Position numbers and translations under genes: made by a program
DNA from: Arthrobacter jinronghuae
GTDB lineage: Bacteria; Actinomycetota; Actinomycetes; Actinomycetales; Micrococcaceae
NCBI RefSeq assembly: GCF_025244825.1
Contig: NZ_CP104263.1
Coordinates: 2,356,001-2,420,000 of the forward strand
Direction of reading: 5' to 3'
Length of the DNA stretch: 64,000 bases
Shown here: in pieces, positions 8,377 through 16,497 of the stretch
Layout of the letters: every line of letters starts with the position of its first letter
How positions within the stretch are numbered: position 1 is the first letter of the stretch
The notes under the pieces: generated by a model
Told to the model about the DNA's origin: nothing
What the model saw: the letters and a program-made list of their open reading frames with translations, nothing else
Databases searched by the model: none

Positions 8377-9960
8377 TCACGCGGCCCAGATCAGATCGAC
8401 GATGCAGCCTTCCAGGAACGTGGTTGGAGATGCTGAGCGTTTGACGGGCCGTGTTCCTGCGCTGGATTGATCTTCGGTTTCGATTCCAGTCTCGGTTCCC
8501 GCCCGATCCCCGGCTCTTGCTACAGCTCTGACCCCATTCAGCGGCGGCGCAGTAGACCGATAGGTGTGCCCCGTTGGGGTGGTGGTCTCGACGGTGTGCG
8601 GTGCGCTCTTCCCTGGAGTATCGACCGTTCGCGCCTTCCAATCAGGTGCTTCCTTGGCCTGGTTGCACGCCTCGCAGAGGCCCTGCCCATTCGCGGTGCT
8701 GGTCTCCCCGCCGTCACGGTGCGGACGGATGTGGTCAAAATGCCGGATGGGCGCTCCGCACCACGGCATTCGACACGTTTGGTCCCGAGCCGCGATAAGC
8801 CGTCCCAACGAAGTCGGAAACAAGCGTGCCCGTGAATCCATTGCAACGAGTTCTCCGGTAACGGGATCTGCGTACAGACGCCGAAGCCAGCGTTCGTCTT
8901 GTTTGTCCCGCTTCGTTGTCCGCCCTGCAACACGATGCTGGCCCCGATCCGGGATCTGTCCGTGGCCCTGTCCGGGTTCTGCTCCACGGTCAGAATTGTC
9001 CTGCTCGGCGTCTTGCCCCGGATGCCTTCCCCGAACCAGGTCCCTTGCCCACTGCGCCGGCACCGGGCCGTATCCGGAGACCACGGCCGGCTCGGAATCT
9101 CCGCCGAACAGCGTCCGATCCGTCATCACCAGCTGAACTTCCACCTTCAGCCGGCCTGCCTCGGCCTGTCCGGTCACGCGCTCCACGAGGGTGTCCGCCA
9201 TGATCTGGCCCCGGCCCCGGGAATCTCCGGAGGCACGCAGCCGGTCCGCTTCACGGGACAATGCCGCATAAACACCCACGCCCTGGGCCACGGGCAGAAG
9301 TCCGGTCAGGTAGGTCATGGTGTCCGGTGCAGGACGGCAGGAGACAAAACGTTCCGATTCGGCTTTGGCCGCGCGCTTGACCGCTGCTGAAGGATCCAGC
9401 CGGTAGGCGGCACCTCTGGCACGGGAAATGATCTGCCGGTCCCCCAGGGTTTCAAGCACTTCCGGATCTCCGGCCACTTCTTCGTCCACCCGCCGCCGGT
9501 CCTCCAAACTCAGGCAAGCCGTTTCACGGACCAGCAGCGTTGCCCTCCATTCACTGATTTTCCCGCGGGTCAGCGCGTGCAGGGTGCACGGCATCTCCTC
9601 CGTCAGTACCTTGGCAAACCCCAGCAGTCGTCCCCCTCGGCTCGGCGACTCCCTGCGGGCCAAGGCAATCTGGGAAGCGACACCGCGGCCCAGGTCCTCG
9701 CGCCGCACTCCGGCCTCGGCCTGCTTCCGGCGCTGCGAGGCATCGAACACTGCAGCAGCCCGGGCCTGTGCCGCCGAAGCCGCGGCTTTGAGTTCCTCCA
9801 GTGCCCGGATCCGGTCAATCAGCTCGCGGTCTTCGTGCTCCCCGCTGGACAGGCCCTCAGCTTGGTCCCCCAATACCTCGACCCACGCGTTCACCAACGC
9901 GGTGTCGGCAGTCAATCCGCCGGTCCGCTGATGGTTTGCAGGTCGAGAGTATTCGAACAT
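8377..9960 (-). CDS. DUF222 (13E12 repeat-type) protein with C-terminal HNH nuclease domain
   Basis: A 527-aa protein with an N-terminal helical DUF222/13E12 domain (roughly residues 20-330). A low-complexity Asp/Gln/Gly-rich linker follows, then an HNH domain near residues 375-450 with Cys-rich ends: CRMPWCGAP, a DHIRPH core and LCEACNQAKEAP. Such proteins are numerous in mycobacteria and Arthrobacter. Their role is undefined, but they are often considered DNA-acting and several are damage-inducible. The start codon lies inside an exact LexA box (see 9953-9968), which supports SOS control. A TAGACT hexamer ends 7 nt before the ATG, so the mRNA may be leaderless. A divergent or coupled partner is not seen. 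The 120-nt gap to the next gene on the right holds only this promoter. Confidence 0.85.
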   Translation of the reverse strand: MFEYSRPANHQRTGGLTADTALVNAWVEVLGDQAEGLSSGEHEDRELIDRIRALEELKAAASAAQARAAAVFDASQRRKQAEAGVRREDLGRGVASQIALARRESPSRGGRLLGFAKVLTEEMPCTLHALTRGKISEWRATLLVRETACLSLEDRRRVDEEVAGDPEVLETLGDRQIISRARGAAYRLDPSAAVKRAAKAESERFVSCRPAPDTMTYLTGLLPVAQGVGVYAALSREADRLRASGDSRGRGQIMADTLVERVTGQAEAGRLKVEVQLVMTDRTLFGGDSEPAVVSGYGPVPAQWARDLVRGRHPGQDAEQDNSDRGAEPGQGHGQIPDRGQHRVAGRTTKRDKQDERWLRRLYADPVTGELVAMDSRARLFPTSLGRLIAARDQTCRMPWCGAPIRHFDHIRPHRDGGETSTANGQGLCEACNQAKEAPDWKARTVDTPGKSAPHTVETTTPTGHTYRSTAPPLNGVRAVARAGDRAGTETGIETEDQSSAGTRPVKRSASPTTFLEGCIVDLIWAA

Positions 9961-9968
9961 GTGTTCGA
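9953..9968. promoter_or_regulatory. LexA (SOS) box over the DUF222-HNH start codon
   Basis: The 16-mer TCGAACATGTGTTCGA is an exact match to the Gram-positive LexA consensus TCGAAC-N4-GTTCGA. It covers the ATG (9958-9960) and the presumed transcription start. Several mycobacterial 13E12-family genes are known LexA targets, so DNA-damage induction of the downstream gene is a strong inference. Confidence 0.8.
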
Positions 9969-10080
9969 GTCTATCGAGGCTCGGGCGTCGGAGCTAGGGA
10001 AGAAATACCCGTTCCGCCACCTGTTTTTCAGTTCGCTTACAAGGCCTTTCCAGGCGATACTCTTACAGCCCAAACCGGCC

Positions 10081-10779
10081 TCAACCAGCTAGAAAAGAAA
10101 TCACGACGACGGCGAGCAGCAGCGCCCCGCTTCCGGCCAACGCGAGATTTCCGGGTTCCTTCTTTATCTTCTCTCCGGCCGCCGCCTTCCGGCCAGGCTT
10201 TCCTTGGTCAGGGTTGCCAGGATCGGACTTCCCCGTGTCGGGTGCGGCTGCCCTTTCCCGCACAGGAAGGAGAGTCCGCCGGGACCGCTCCCCCTGTGCG
10301 GCTTCTATGGCCGCACCTTGCCCTGCGGCGGTCTCCGCTCTGGCGCTTTGCTGCAGCCGGGATTGGTCCGGCACTTCCGACACGGCGACGTCGGGCTTCG
10401 GAACCAACTCCGATTCCTCCGGCTCCGCGCCCTCAGGTCCCCTCGAACCCCCGGACACCGCCTCCACCGCCGACGCAGCCTCCGCAGCCCCAGATCCCCG
10501 TGACCGGCCCGGCAGCTCCGGCCAGCGAAGAACCGCTCCGGCAACTGCCGCCGCCAGCACGACGATCGCCACCACCCAGAGGACCACCGACCCGGGAGTC
10601 CACGGCACCACGAGCCGCAAGAGGCCCGCGAGCGAAGCCGCATCCAACAAACCGGCCAGCAGGGACCGCCGACTGGGGCCTGAAGGCTGTCCCGCCCGTT
10701 TCCAGACGGGAACCGCCACGGACAGACAGGTCACCATCAGCCAAGCGCCGAGGATCCAGGACATCAGGCTGAATGTCAT
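10081..10779 (-). CDS. Hypothetical membrane protein
   Basis: A 232-aa protein of no recognised family. It has hydrophobic segments near the N-terminus (about residues 5-24, 40-60 and 65-85), a long acidic/Ala/Pro/Gly-rich hydrophilic middle that looks disordered, and one hydrophobic segment at the very C-terminus (ALLLAVVVISFLAG). The ATG overlaps the stop of the upstream serine hydrolase (TGATG), so the two are translationally coupled and probably act in one process at the membrane. It is the last gene of the three-gene ArsR-like regulator operon. Confidence 0.7.
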   Translation of the reverse strand: MTFSLMSWILGAWLMVTCLSVAVPVWKRAGQPSGPSRRSLLAGLLDAASLAGLLRLVVPWTPGSVVLWVVAIVVLAAAVAGAVLRWPELPGRSRGSGAAEAASAVEAVSGGSRGPEGAEPEESELVPKPDVAVSEVPDQSRLQQSARAETAAGQGAAIEAAQGERSRRTLLPVRERAAAPDTGKSDPGNPDQGKPGRKAAAGEKIKKEPGNLALAGSGALLLAVVVISFLAG

Positions 10780-11864
10780 CAGAGACCTTCCTTCAGCAAA
10801 GCCAACGCAGCTTCTTCCTGCCCGACAGCCACATTGGAGAGGATCAGCACGGCTGTGCCAGCTTCACGATCCATCGCCACCATGGATGAGAAACCTCCGG
10901 TCTGGCCGTTGTGCCAAGTCGCGGCCCGCCCACTCGAGGATGAGACCTGCGTGAACCATGCCAGGCCCACCTGCTCACCGTCCTCACCGGTATCCCACTG
11001 CGGTTCCAGGGCGCCGGCACCAGGGGCGGTGCCCGCCAGCAGCGCCCGGAGATAGAGCGACATATCCGCTGCGGTAGACCGGATCCCACCCATCGGTGCG
11101 GTGCCGTTGCCGGTCCAGGCGCCCTCTGACAGTCCGCTTGCATTCCGGCCGGTGGGAGCACCTGCACGCAGGTTGTCGGCCGTCATCGGCACGTAGGTGT
11201 CCTTCATTCCCAGCGGCTCGAAAATCCGCTGCTCCAGCAGATCGGTGTATTCCATCCCGGCCGCCTTGGCGAGCAGCTGCCCGAGGAAGGCATACCCGAG
11301 GTTGGAGTAGGCCATCGTTCCCCTTCCGCCCACCGACGCAGACTGTGCCTGCTCCAGCACCTCGGCGGGCGAGGCGGTGTAGGGGTCGCGGTGGAGGACG
11401 GTGCCGGCGAGCAGGGAGACCAGCGCTTCCGGATCGGTGGCTAGCCGGGGAAGCCCCGACCGGTGGCTGGCCAGCTCGGCCAGGGTGACGGTTCCGATCT
11501 CGGCCTCCGGGTCCCGCAGCTCCGGACCCAGGATCTCGGCAACGGTGGTCTCCAACGTCACCTCGCCGCGCTCGACGGCGTCCGCGAGCAGCGCTGCGGT
11601 GAATGTCTTGGACACCGAACCGATTTCGAACTCCGTCCGCTCGTCGGCACCGAACCCGGCAAACCGGACAGCGCCGTTTTCCAGGTAGGCCACGCTGACC
11701 GCATCGGCAGGTTTCTGCAGCAGGGGACGGACGGCCTCAGCCAGTGCTGCATCCCCGGAAACCTGCGTCGACAGGCGCGGCGTCCAAGGGGCAGCAAGGA
11801 GCCCGGCGGCCAGGACCGCTGCAGCGGCAAGGACGGCCACGGTCATACGTCTGTATTTGGACAT
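10779..11864 (-). CDS. Secreted or membrane-anchored serine hydrolase (beta-lactamase family)
   Basis: A 361-aa protein with a clear N-terminal signal/anchor (MTVAVLAAAAVLAAGLLAA) and a beta-lactamase/D-Ala-D-Ala-peptidase-type fold. Motifs are SVSK (about residue 83), YSN (about residue 186) and a late HNGQTGG. Likely extracytoplasmic peptidase, esterase or beta-lactamase-like enzyme. The substrate cannot be read from sequence. It lies between an ArsR-like regulator (gap 1 nt, with its GGAGGT Shine-Dalgarno inside the regulator's last codons) and a membrane protein whose start it overlaps. This is the second enzyme of this family within 4 kb and is not obviously a recent duplicate of 7490-8317. 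Confidence 0.82.
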   Translation of the reverse strand: MSKYRRMTVAVLAAAAVLAAGLLAAPWTPRLSTQVSGDAALAEAVRPLLQKPADAVSVAYLENGAVRFAGFGADERTEFEIGSVSKTFTAALLADAVERGEVTLETTVAEILGPELRDPEAEIGTVTLAELASHRSGLPRLATDPEALVSLLAGTVLHRDPYTASPAEVLEQAQSASVGGRGTMAYSNLGYAFLGQLLAKAAGMEYTDLLEQRIFEPLGMKDTYVPMTADNLRAGAPTGRNASGLSEGAWTGNGTAPMGGIRSTAADMSLYLRALLAGTAPGAGALEPQWDTGEDGEQVGLAWFTQVSSSSGRAATWHNGQTGGFSSMVAMDREAGTAVLILSNVAVGQEEAALALLKEGL

Positions 11865-11865
11865 G

Positions 11866-12378
11866 TCAGTTACCTCCGGAGGCAGCAGTCAGAATCGCCA
11901 GCAGCGGGATGACCCGGGCCGGCGGGATTTGGTAGCGGGACCGGGCGTGCGGTGTGAGCCAGCCCGAGGCGGTCAGCTGGTGAACGTGGTGGTAAATCTG
12001 TCCGGAGGTTCCGGAACCCAGTTCCTCCACCAGCTCTGCCACGGTCTCGGTTCCGCCGAGCACGGCGTGGAGCACAGCCAGACGGACGGGATGGCCGAGG
12101 GAGGCAAGGGAGTCAGCGAACTGCGTCCAGTCGACGTCGAGCAGATGCCCGGTCTCCAACCCGTACTGGTACTCGTAGTGGGCACCGGCGGCGGTAGTGG
12201 CGGTGCCGGTGAACAGCACGGCTCCCGGCTCGGGATGGCGCTTCCGCACCCCTTCGAGGGCCCAGAACACGTCTGCCCCGTCCGCGGCCGACGTCGGCTC
12301 CGCGGCTCCCGCGCGTTGCTCCAGGGCTGCCACGCGTGCTTCCAACGCCTCCAGTCGGGTGTCGTCTCCTGTCGTCAT
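11866..12378 (-). CDS. ArsR-like winged-helix transcriptional regulator
   Basis: A 170-aa protein. The first 30 residues are a short heptad-like helix (LEALEARVAALEQR). A spacer domain follows, then a winged helix-turn-helix from about residue 85 to 160 (ASLGHPVRLAVLHAVLGG..., GTSGQIYHHVHQLTASGWL). The wHTH resembles ArsR-type regulators, with no obvious metal-binding Cys cluster. It heads an operon with a secreted serine hydrolase and a membrane protein and very probably regulates it. A perfect 14-bp palindrome lies 8 bp upstream of its start codon. The inducer is unknown. Confidence 0.8.
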   Translation of the reverse strand: MTTGDDTRLEALEARVAALEQRAGAAEPTSAADGADVFWALEGVRKRHPEPGAVLFTGTATTAAGAHYEYQYGLETGHLLDVDWTQFADSLASLGHPVRLAVLHAVLGGTETVAELVEELGSGTSGQIYHHVHQLTASGWLTPHARSRYQIPPARVIPLLAILTAASGGN

Positions 12379-12385
12379 GGATAGA

Positions 12386-12399
12386 GAATTACGTAATTC
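12386..12399. promoter_or_regulatory. Palindromic operator upstream of the ArsR-like gene
   Basis: GAATTACGTAATTC is a perfect 14-bp inverted repeat, starting 8 bp before the ArsR-like start codon. A related half-matching element (TTTCGTAATTTTC) follows at 12417-12429. The A+T-rich block stands out sharply from the GC-rich surroundings. Position and symmetry fit an autoregulatory operator for the downstream wHTH protein. Confidence 0.6.
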
Positions 12400-12458
12400 C
12401 GAAACAATTACAAGAGTTTCGTAATTTTCTAGACGACGGCCGGGGAGACTCCCAGGAT

Positions 12459-12497
12459 TTTCCGCACCGGAAACCCTTCCCTTTCCGTTGCGGAAAG
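12459..12497. promoter_or_regulatory. Tandem inverted repeats before the membrane protein/wHTH pair
   Basis: Two copies of the same dyad occur: TTTCCG-CAC-CGGAAA at 12459-12473 and CTTTCCG-TTG-CGGAAAG at 12481-12497. Their centres are 23 bp apart (about two helical turns), and they lie just upstream of the ATG at 12512. A TAGGCT (12500-12505) between the second dyad and the ATG could be a -10 giving a leaderless mRNA. The arrangement fits cooperative dimer binding by the winged-helix protein encoded downstream. Confidence 0.55.
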
Positions 12498-12511
12498 TCT
12501 AGGCTCTCGGC

Positions 12512-12982
12512 ATGACCCACGCTCAAGGCCCCCGCCCCTCCCCCGACGAAGCACGCCAGGCCCTGGAATCCATCACCCTGTCCAAGCAGGCGCTGGCTCC
12601 GCACGTCCGGTCACCGGCATGGCTCTACCCCGCTCAGGGAGTAGGAATGGCGATGTTCGTCATCGGCCTCGTCTTCTCAAAGGAAGCCGGCTGGGCGTCC
12701 GTCCTCATCGCGGTGTCCGGAGTGCTCTTCAGTGTCCTGCCGATGCTCCAAACCCGCGGCCGCGTGGTGGTTGACGTCTATACCCATCCGGGCAGCCGCG
12801 GACTGGCCTGGACGTACGTCGCCTCGTTCGCGTTCATCACCGTCGCGGCAGTTGTGCTCTACTCGACCTACTCCCGGGCATGGATTGCATACGTCGCGGC
12901 AGTCCTCGTATTGGTCCTGACGCTGGTGGCGGGACCGGCCATGGACGCCCGCCTGGAGCGCGCCCTACGGAACGCCGGCTGA
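12512..12982 (+). CDS. Small integral membrane protein
   Basis: A 156-aa protein with an N-terminal soluble helix (ARQALESITLSKQAL) and four hydrophobic segments (about residues 42-56, 60-75, 98-118 and 122-142). A short Arg-rich tail follows. No family function is recognised. Its stop overlaps the start of a winged-helix regulator (TGATG), a pairing common in actinobacteria, where the regulator controls its own small membrane partner. Start chosen at the only sensible ATG. No Shine-Dalgarno is visible, in keeping with a leaderless transcript. Confidence 0.75.
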   Translation: MTHAQGPRPSPDEARQALESITLSKQALAPHVRSPAWLYPAQGVGMAMFVIGLVFSKEAGWASVLIAVSGVLFSVLPMLQTRGRVVVDVYTHPGSRGLAWTYVASFAFITVAAVVLYSTYSRAWIAYVAAVLVLVLTLVAGPAMDARLERALRNAG

Positions 12983-13284
12983 TGGGCGACGGATTCAATG
13001 AGGTTATCCATGTACCCACCCGCCTGCGGATCTGTTCCATCCTGGCCGAAGTGGGCGAAGCCGAATTCGGCGTACTACGCGACGCTCTGAAGCTCAGCGA
13101 CTCCGTACTCAGCAAACACGTCAAGGTGCTCGAACAGGCCGGGTTCGTTACCGTGCGCAAGGGTTCCGTGAACGGCCGCACCCGCACTTGGGTGGCCCTG
13201 AACAAGACCGGGCAGAAGGCCTTCAAGGCCCACATCGAGGAGCTCCGCAAGCTCGCTGCCGCCGGGGACCTGCTCAATCCGTAG
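12982..13284 (+). CDS. Winged-helix DNA-binding protein (PadR/MarR-like, HTH_34 type)
   Basis: A 100-aa regulator consisting of little more than one winged helix. It has an N-terminal helix (VPTRLRICSILAEV), the helix-turn-helix LRDALKLSDSVLSKHVKVL, and a wing with VTVRKGSVNGRTRTWVALN. The size and motif order fit the HTH_34 winged-helix family. The ATG at 12982 overlaps the stop of the membrane protein gene. Longer upstream in-frame starts lie inside that gene and are not needed. Likely represses its own operon through the tandem dyads at 12459-12497. Confidence 0.82.
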   Translation: MGDGFNEVIHVPTRLRICSILAEVGEAEFGVLRDALKLSDSVLSKHVKVLEQAGFVTVRKGSVNGRTRTWVALNKTGQKAFKAHIEELRKLAAAGDLLNP

Positions 13285-13308
13285 CAAAGCCGCTAACCGA
13301 GGACAGCC

Positions 13309-13761
13309 ATGAAAATCTACAATCCGCAGGTCATCCTGTTCGTCGCCGACGTCGCGCGGGCGGCACGCTTCTACGCGGCCCTCGGCTTCAACGAAGAATT
13401 CCGCACAACAGGAACAGGAACAGCACCCGTCAAGATCGAAATGTCATTGGAAGGCTTCGAACTCGGGCTTGCACTGCCCGGACCGATGGCCGAAGCGCAC
13501 GGACTCACCCCGGTCACGGCCGGACACCGCGCGAGCCTCACGCTCTGGACGGATGACGCCGCAGCGGCCTACGCGGCTGCACTCGACGCCGGAGCAAAGC
13601 CCCTTCAAGGACCGCACCCGTTCCTGGACGGAAAACTACGGGTTGCATTCGTCGAGGACTTCGACGGACATCCGATCCAGTTCGTGGAACGGAAAACTAC
13701 CAGCGGCCGTTCCGAGGCCGAGGCTGGCACACAGGACAGCTGTAGGACGACCGGTTCATAA
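13309..13761 (+). CDS. VOC-superfamily (glyoxalase/bleomycin-resistance fold) protein
   Basis: A 150-aa single-domain VOC protein. It opens with [23 protein letters not shown], split here only in description, with the typical beta-alpha-beta module and a second module containing ASLTLWTDD and a final GHPIQFVER. Metal ligands and substrate cannot be assigned with confidence. Members include glyoxalases, dioxygenases and antibiotic-binding proteins. The last about 20 residues, after FVERK, run into the 3' end of the convergent mutM gene (65-bp overlap) and look like non-family tail. It follows the winged-helix gene by 24 nt and may be in its operon. Confidence 0.8.
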   Translation: MKIYNPQVILFVADVARAARFYAALGFNEEFRTTGTGTAPVKIEMSLEGFELGLALPGPMAEAHGLTPVTAGHRASLTLWTDDAAAAYAAALDAGAKPLQGPHPFLDGKLRVAFVEDFDGHPIQFVERKTTSGRSEAEAGTQDSCRTTGS

Positions 13762-14683
13762 AGGAATCCCGTCGGATGAGGGTGTGCAGCCCCAGCTGCT
13801 CACACCGTGGGCAGGGCAGCCCCTCACGGCCGTAAGCATTGAGGGACCGCGAGAAGTACCCCGAGGCACCGTTCACATTGACGTACAGCGAATCAAAGCT
13901 GGTGCCGCCTGCAGCCAAGGCACGGGTCATCACGTCCCGGGCGGCTTCGACCAGCCGCAGCGCATCGGCCCGGCGCATGGTGTCCGTGGCGCGGGCAAAG
14001 TGCATGCGTGCCGCCCACAGGGACTCGTCGGCATAAATGTTCCCGACCCCGGAAATCAGCCCCTGGTCCAGCAGGGCACGCTTGATCCCGGTCTTCCGCA
14101 GCCGCAGCCGACGGTAGAACTCATCAAAGGAAAACGCAGGATCCAGAGGGTCGCGCGCAATATGCGCGGCCTCGGCAGCCACGAACGGAAGTCCGGTCTC
14201 GGACAGGCCGCCGGGAGCGCCGTCGGGCGTCGGGATCAAGTCGGTGAGGAACACGCCCCCGAAGATGCGCTGGTCCACAAAGCGCAGCTCGTCCGGCATC
14301 GCAGCACCGGAGGCATCAACGGCGGGACTGAGCGTGAACCGGACCTTCAGGTGCTTTTCATCCGGAAGCGCGGAGTCTTCCATCAGCAGCTGGCCACTCA
14401 TCCCGAGGTGCGCCATCAGCGCAAAGGAGGGTACGACGTCGTCGGCCGGCGTAGGAACAGACGGCGTAGGAGCAGACTCGAGCAGCGGCAGCCAGAGGAA
14501 CTTGCCGCGGCGGACGACGTCGGCCACCACCGCGCCTTCGAGGTTGCCTACGAGATCCTCGGGACCTGCAGCATGGCGCCGGACGGAACGGGGATCCACG
14601 ACTTCGACGCCGGTGATGGTGCGGCCGCGGACCCATGACGCCAGTCCGCGGCGGACCACCTCGACTTCGGGAAGCTCAGGCAT
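13697..14683 (-). CDS. mutM: Formamidopyrimidine-DNA glycosylase (Fpg/MutM)
   Basis: Base-excision glycosylase/AP lyase that removes 8-oxoguanine and Fapy lesions. The 328-aa protein starts with the diagnostic MPELPEVE (Pro2 nucleophile, Glu3). It has the helix-two-turn-helix [12 protein letters not shown] and ends with a zinc finger of the form C-x2-C...C-x2-C (CPRC and CPVC). An insertion of about 15 residues rich in Pro/Thr lies after LPLLES (about residue 70). It is 12 nt downstream of rnc, and the two are co-transcribed in most actinobacteria. Normally smc follows; here about 11 kb of other genes intervene. Confidence 0.96.
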   Translation of the reverse strand: MPELPEVEVVRRGLASWVRGRTITGVEVVDPRSVRRHAAGPEDLVGNLEGAVVADVVRRGKFLWLPLLESAPTPSVPTPADDVVPSFALMAHLGMSGQLLMEDSALPDEKHLKVRFTLSPAVDASGAAMPDELRFVDQRIFGGVFLTDLIPTPDGAPGGLSETGLPFVAAEAAHIARDPLDPAFSFDEFYRRLRLRKTGIKRALLDQGLISGVGNIYADESLWAARMHFARATDTMRRADALRLVEAARDVMTRALAAGGTSFDSLYVNVNGASGYFSRSLNAYGREGLPCPRCEQLGLHTLIRRDSFMNRSSYSCPVCQPRPRNGRW

Positions 14684-14695
14684 GCCCGGGAGTGC

Positions 14696-15403
14696 CTAGG
14701 AACCGGCAGCCGCGGAGTCGGCTTCCTTGGCGTTGATCATCTTCCAGGAGGCAGCGGCGGCTTCCTGCTCGGCTTCCTTCTTGGAATGGCCGACGCCCGT
14801 GCCGTAGGCCTTGTCGCCGATATGCAGGACCGCTACGAAGCTGCGGGAATGGTCGGGACCGGATCCGGAGACCCGGTATTCGATGTCGCCCATTTTCCGG
14901 CCGGCAGCGATCTCCTGGATGCTGGTCTTCCAGTCGGTACCGGCACCGAGCGCCTCGGCGTTGGACAGCAGCGGCCCAACAAGGCGCATCACCATCTGGC
15001 GCGCGGCTTCGATTCCGTGATCCAGGTACACGGCACCGATGATTGCCTCGGTGGTGTCCGCAAGGATGGAGGACTTGTCGCGTCCGTTGGTCAGCTTTTC
15101 GCCCTGGCCCAGGAGGATGTACTCCCCCAGCCCCAGGCCGCGGGCAATGCCCGCGAGGGCACGGGTACTTACGACGGCGGAGCGGCGCTTGGCCAGCTCG
15201 CCTTCGGAAAGATCAGGATTATCCCGGTAGAGGGCATCGGTTACCGAGAACCCCAGAATGGAGTCACCCAGGAATTCCAGGCGCTCGTTCGTGGGGATGC
15301 CGCCCTGCTCGTAAGCGTAGGAACGGTGCGTGAGTGCAAGACGAAGCGTCCCGGCGTCGATATCGACACCGAGACGCTTCATAAGCTCTTCAGTATTCTT
15401 CAC
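14696..15403 (-). CDS. rnc: Ribonuclease III
   Basis: Double-strand-specific endoribonuclease for rRNA and mRNA processing. The 235-aa protein has the RNase III signature [14 protein letters not shown] (about residues 39-52) with catalytic Glu/Asp. A second acidic motif is [13 protein letters not shown]. The C-terminal dsRNA-binding domain is at about residues 155-225 ([10 protein letters not shown]...[12 protein letters not shown]). The 12-nt gap to mutM and upstream rpmF/DUF177 give the conserved actinobacterial cluster. The two rrn stalks described below are its natural substrates. Confidence 0.96.
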   Translation of the reverse strand: MKNTEELMKRLGVDIDAGTLRLALTHRSYAYEQGGIPTNERLEFLGDSILGFSVTDALYRDNPDLSEGELAKRRSAVVSTRALAGIARGLGLGEYILLGQGEKLTNGRDKSSILADTTEAIIGAVYLDHGIEAARQMVMRLVGPLLSNAEALGAGTDWKTSIQEIAAGRKMGDIEYRVSGSGPDHSRSFVAVLHIGDKAYGTGVGHSKKEAEQEAAAASWKMINAKEADSAAAGS

Positions 15404-15488
15404 TTTTTGGATACAACCCGAAAAGCAGTATTCACGTGCCCGTCCGCAACAACACTAATGATGCGCAAAACCGGGCCGAACACTGGTC

Positions 15489-15692
15489 TTAGACGTCCGC
15501 GACCTTGCGGCCCTTGTATTCAAGGAACAGCGCGGTGCCGGCGGAGTCGGTTACGACCTTGGCCTGGTGCGGCAGGCTATAGGTGACGCGGCCGTTCTCC
15601 ACGGTCTTCACCAGGTTGGGCGCGGTCGCCTTCCACTGGGACCGGCGTGCACGTGTATTCGCGCGGGACATTTTCCGCTTCGGAACAGCCAC
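15489..15692 (-). CDS. rpmF: 50S ribosomal protein L32
   Basis: A 67-aa basic protein starting [20 protein letters not shown], which is the conserved L32 N-terminus. It lacks the CxxC zinc ribbon seen in some bacteria and so belongs to the zinc-independent form common in actinobacteria. It starts 2 nt after the DUF177 stop, so the pair is co-transcribed. The DUF177-rpmF linkage is conserved widely in bacteria. Confidence 0.95.
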   Translation of the reverse strand: MAVPKRKMSRANTRARRSQWKATAPNLVKTVENGRVTYSLPHQAKVVTDSAGTALFLEYKGRKVADV

Positions 15693-15694
15693 GG

Positions 15695-16297
15695 CTAACT
15701 CTCTTCTCTCTCGTCTGACTCTGTACTTGGTGCCGCAGTATCTTCTGCGGCCGTGCCGGTCAGCCCGGCGAGGGCTGCCCAGCGAGGATCCACTGCTTCA
15801 TGGTGGTGACCCGGATCCTCCTCAAGGCGCGCTCCGCATTCGGAGCAAAGGCCTTCGCAGTCTTCCCGGCACACCGGCTGGAACGGCATGGTAAGAACCA
15901 CTGCGTCCCGCAATACCGGCTCAAGATCGATGACATCTCGCTCGATCCGGTGTTGCTCTTCTTCATCTTCTTCTTCGAAGGACTCAGCGTCCTCGTAGTA
16001 GAAGAGTTCCTGCACATCGACTTCTTGGTCGTACGCGAGTGGCTTCAGGCAGCGGCCGCATTCGCCCTTTACGGGGGCGATTACTACGCCGGATACCAGA
16101 ATCCCTTCGTGCACGGCCTCCAGCCTCAGATCGAGCTCGAGGTCGGATCCTTCCGGAACGCCGATAAGCGCAACACCGAAGTCTTTCGGTGCCGGTACAT
16201 GTTCATGCAAGGTCCGCATCGTTCCCGGGCTGCGCCCGAGGTCCCTGACGTTGATAGCCAGGGGAGTTTCCGGATTGGACCGCGAAAATTCGCTAAT
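15695..16297 (-). CDS. DUF177/YceD family protein (23S rRNA accumulation), apparent ATT start
   Basis: YceD-type protein linked to rpmF and needed in other bacteria for 23S rRNA accumulation. Conserved features are [13 protein letters not shown] near the N-terminus, CGRCLKPL in the middle, an acidic patch (EEEDEEE) and [13 protein letters not shown]. The four cysteines in these last two motifs may bind metal. The conventional ATG at 16219 would remove the conserved [11 protein letters not shown] segment. In-frame codons above it contain no ATG, GTG or TTG before a stop. The first codon after a strong AGGAG with 5-nt spacing is ATT (16297). I therefore extend the gene to that ATT (200 aa). The safe minimum is 15695-16219. 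A sequencing error is the alternative. Confidence 0.8.
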   Translation of the reverse strand: MSEFSRSNPETPLAINVRDLGRSPGTMRTLHEHVPAPKDFGVALIGVPEGSDLELDLRLEAVHEGILVSGVVIAPVKGECGRCLKPLAYDQEVDVQELFYYEDAESFEEEDEEEQHRIERDVIDLEPVLRDAVVLTMPFQPVCREDCEGLCSECGARLEEDPGHHHEAVDPRWAALAGLTGTAAEDTAAPSTESDEREES

Positions 16298-16497
16298 GAG
16301 AACTCCTGTAGAACATAGACCGACATATCATCTTAGCCTGACTTGCCGGAATCTCTCAAACTGCGGCTGCACCGCAGCCAGGGAACACGTGCGGGCACGT
16401 GCTCCACAGACCAGTTTACCCGCCACAGGGCATCCGGCTAATCGGCCTGCGGGTGCTTCCCGGCCGGGCTGATCCGCCCCGCCTGCGCAAACCCGGT

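Noticed and set aside
8377..9960. Group II intron or homing endonuclease because of the HNH motif
   Set aside because: There is no intron RNA or intein structure. The DUF222 domain and LexA box identify a stand-alone 13E12-family gene.
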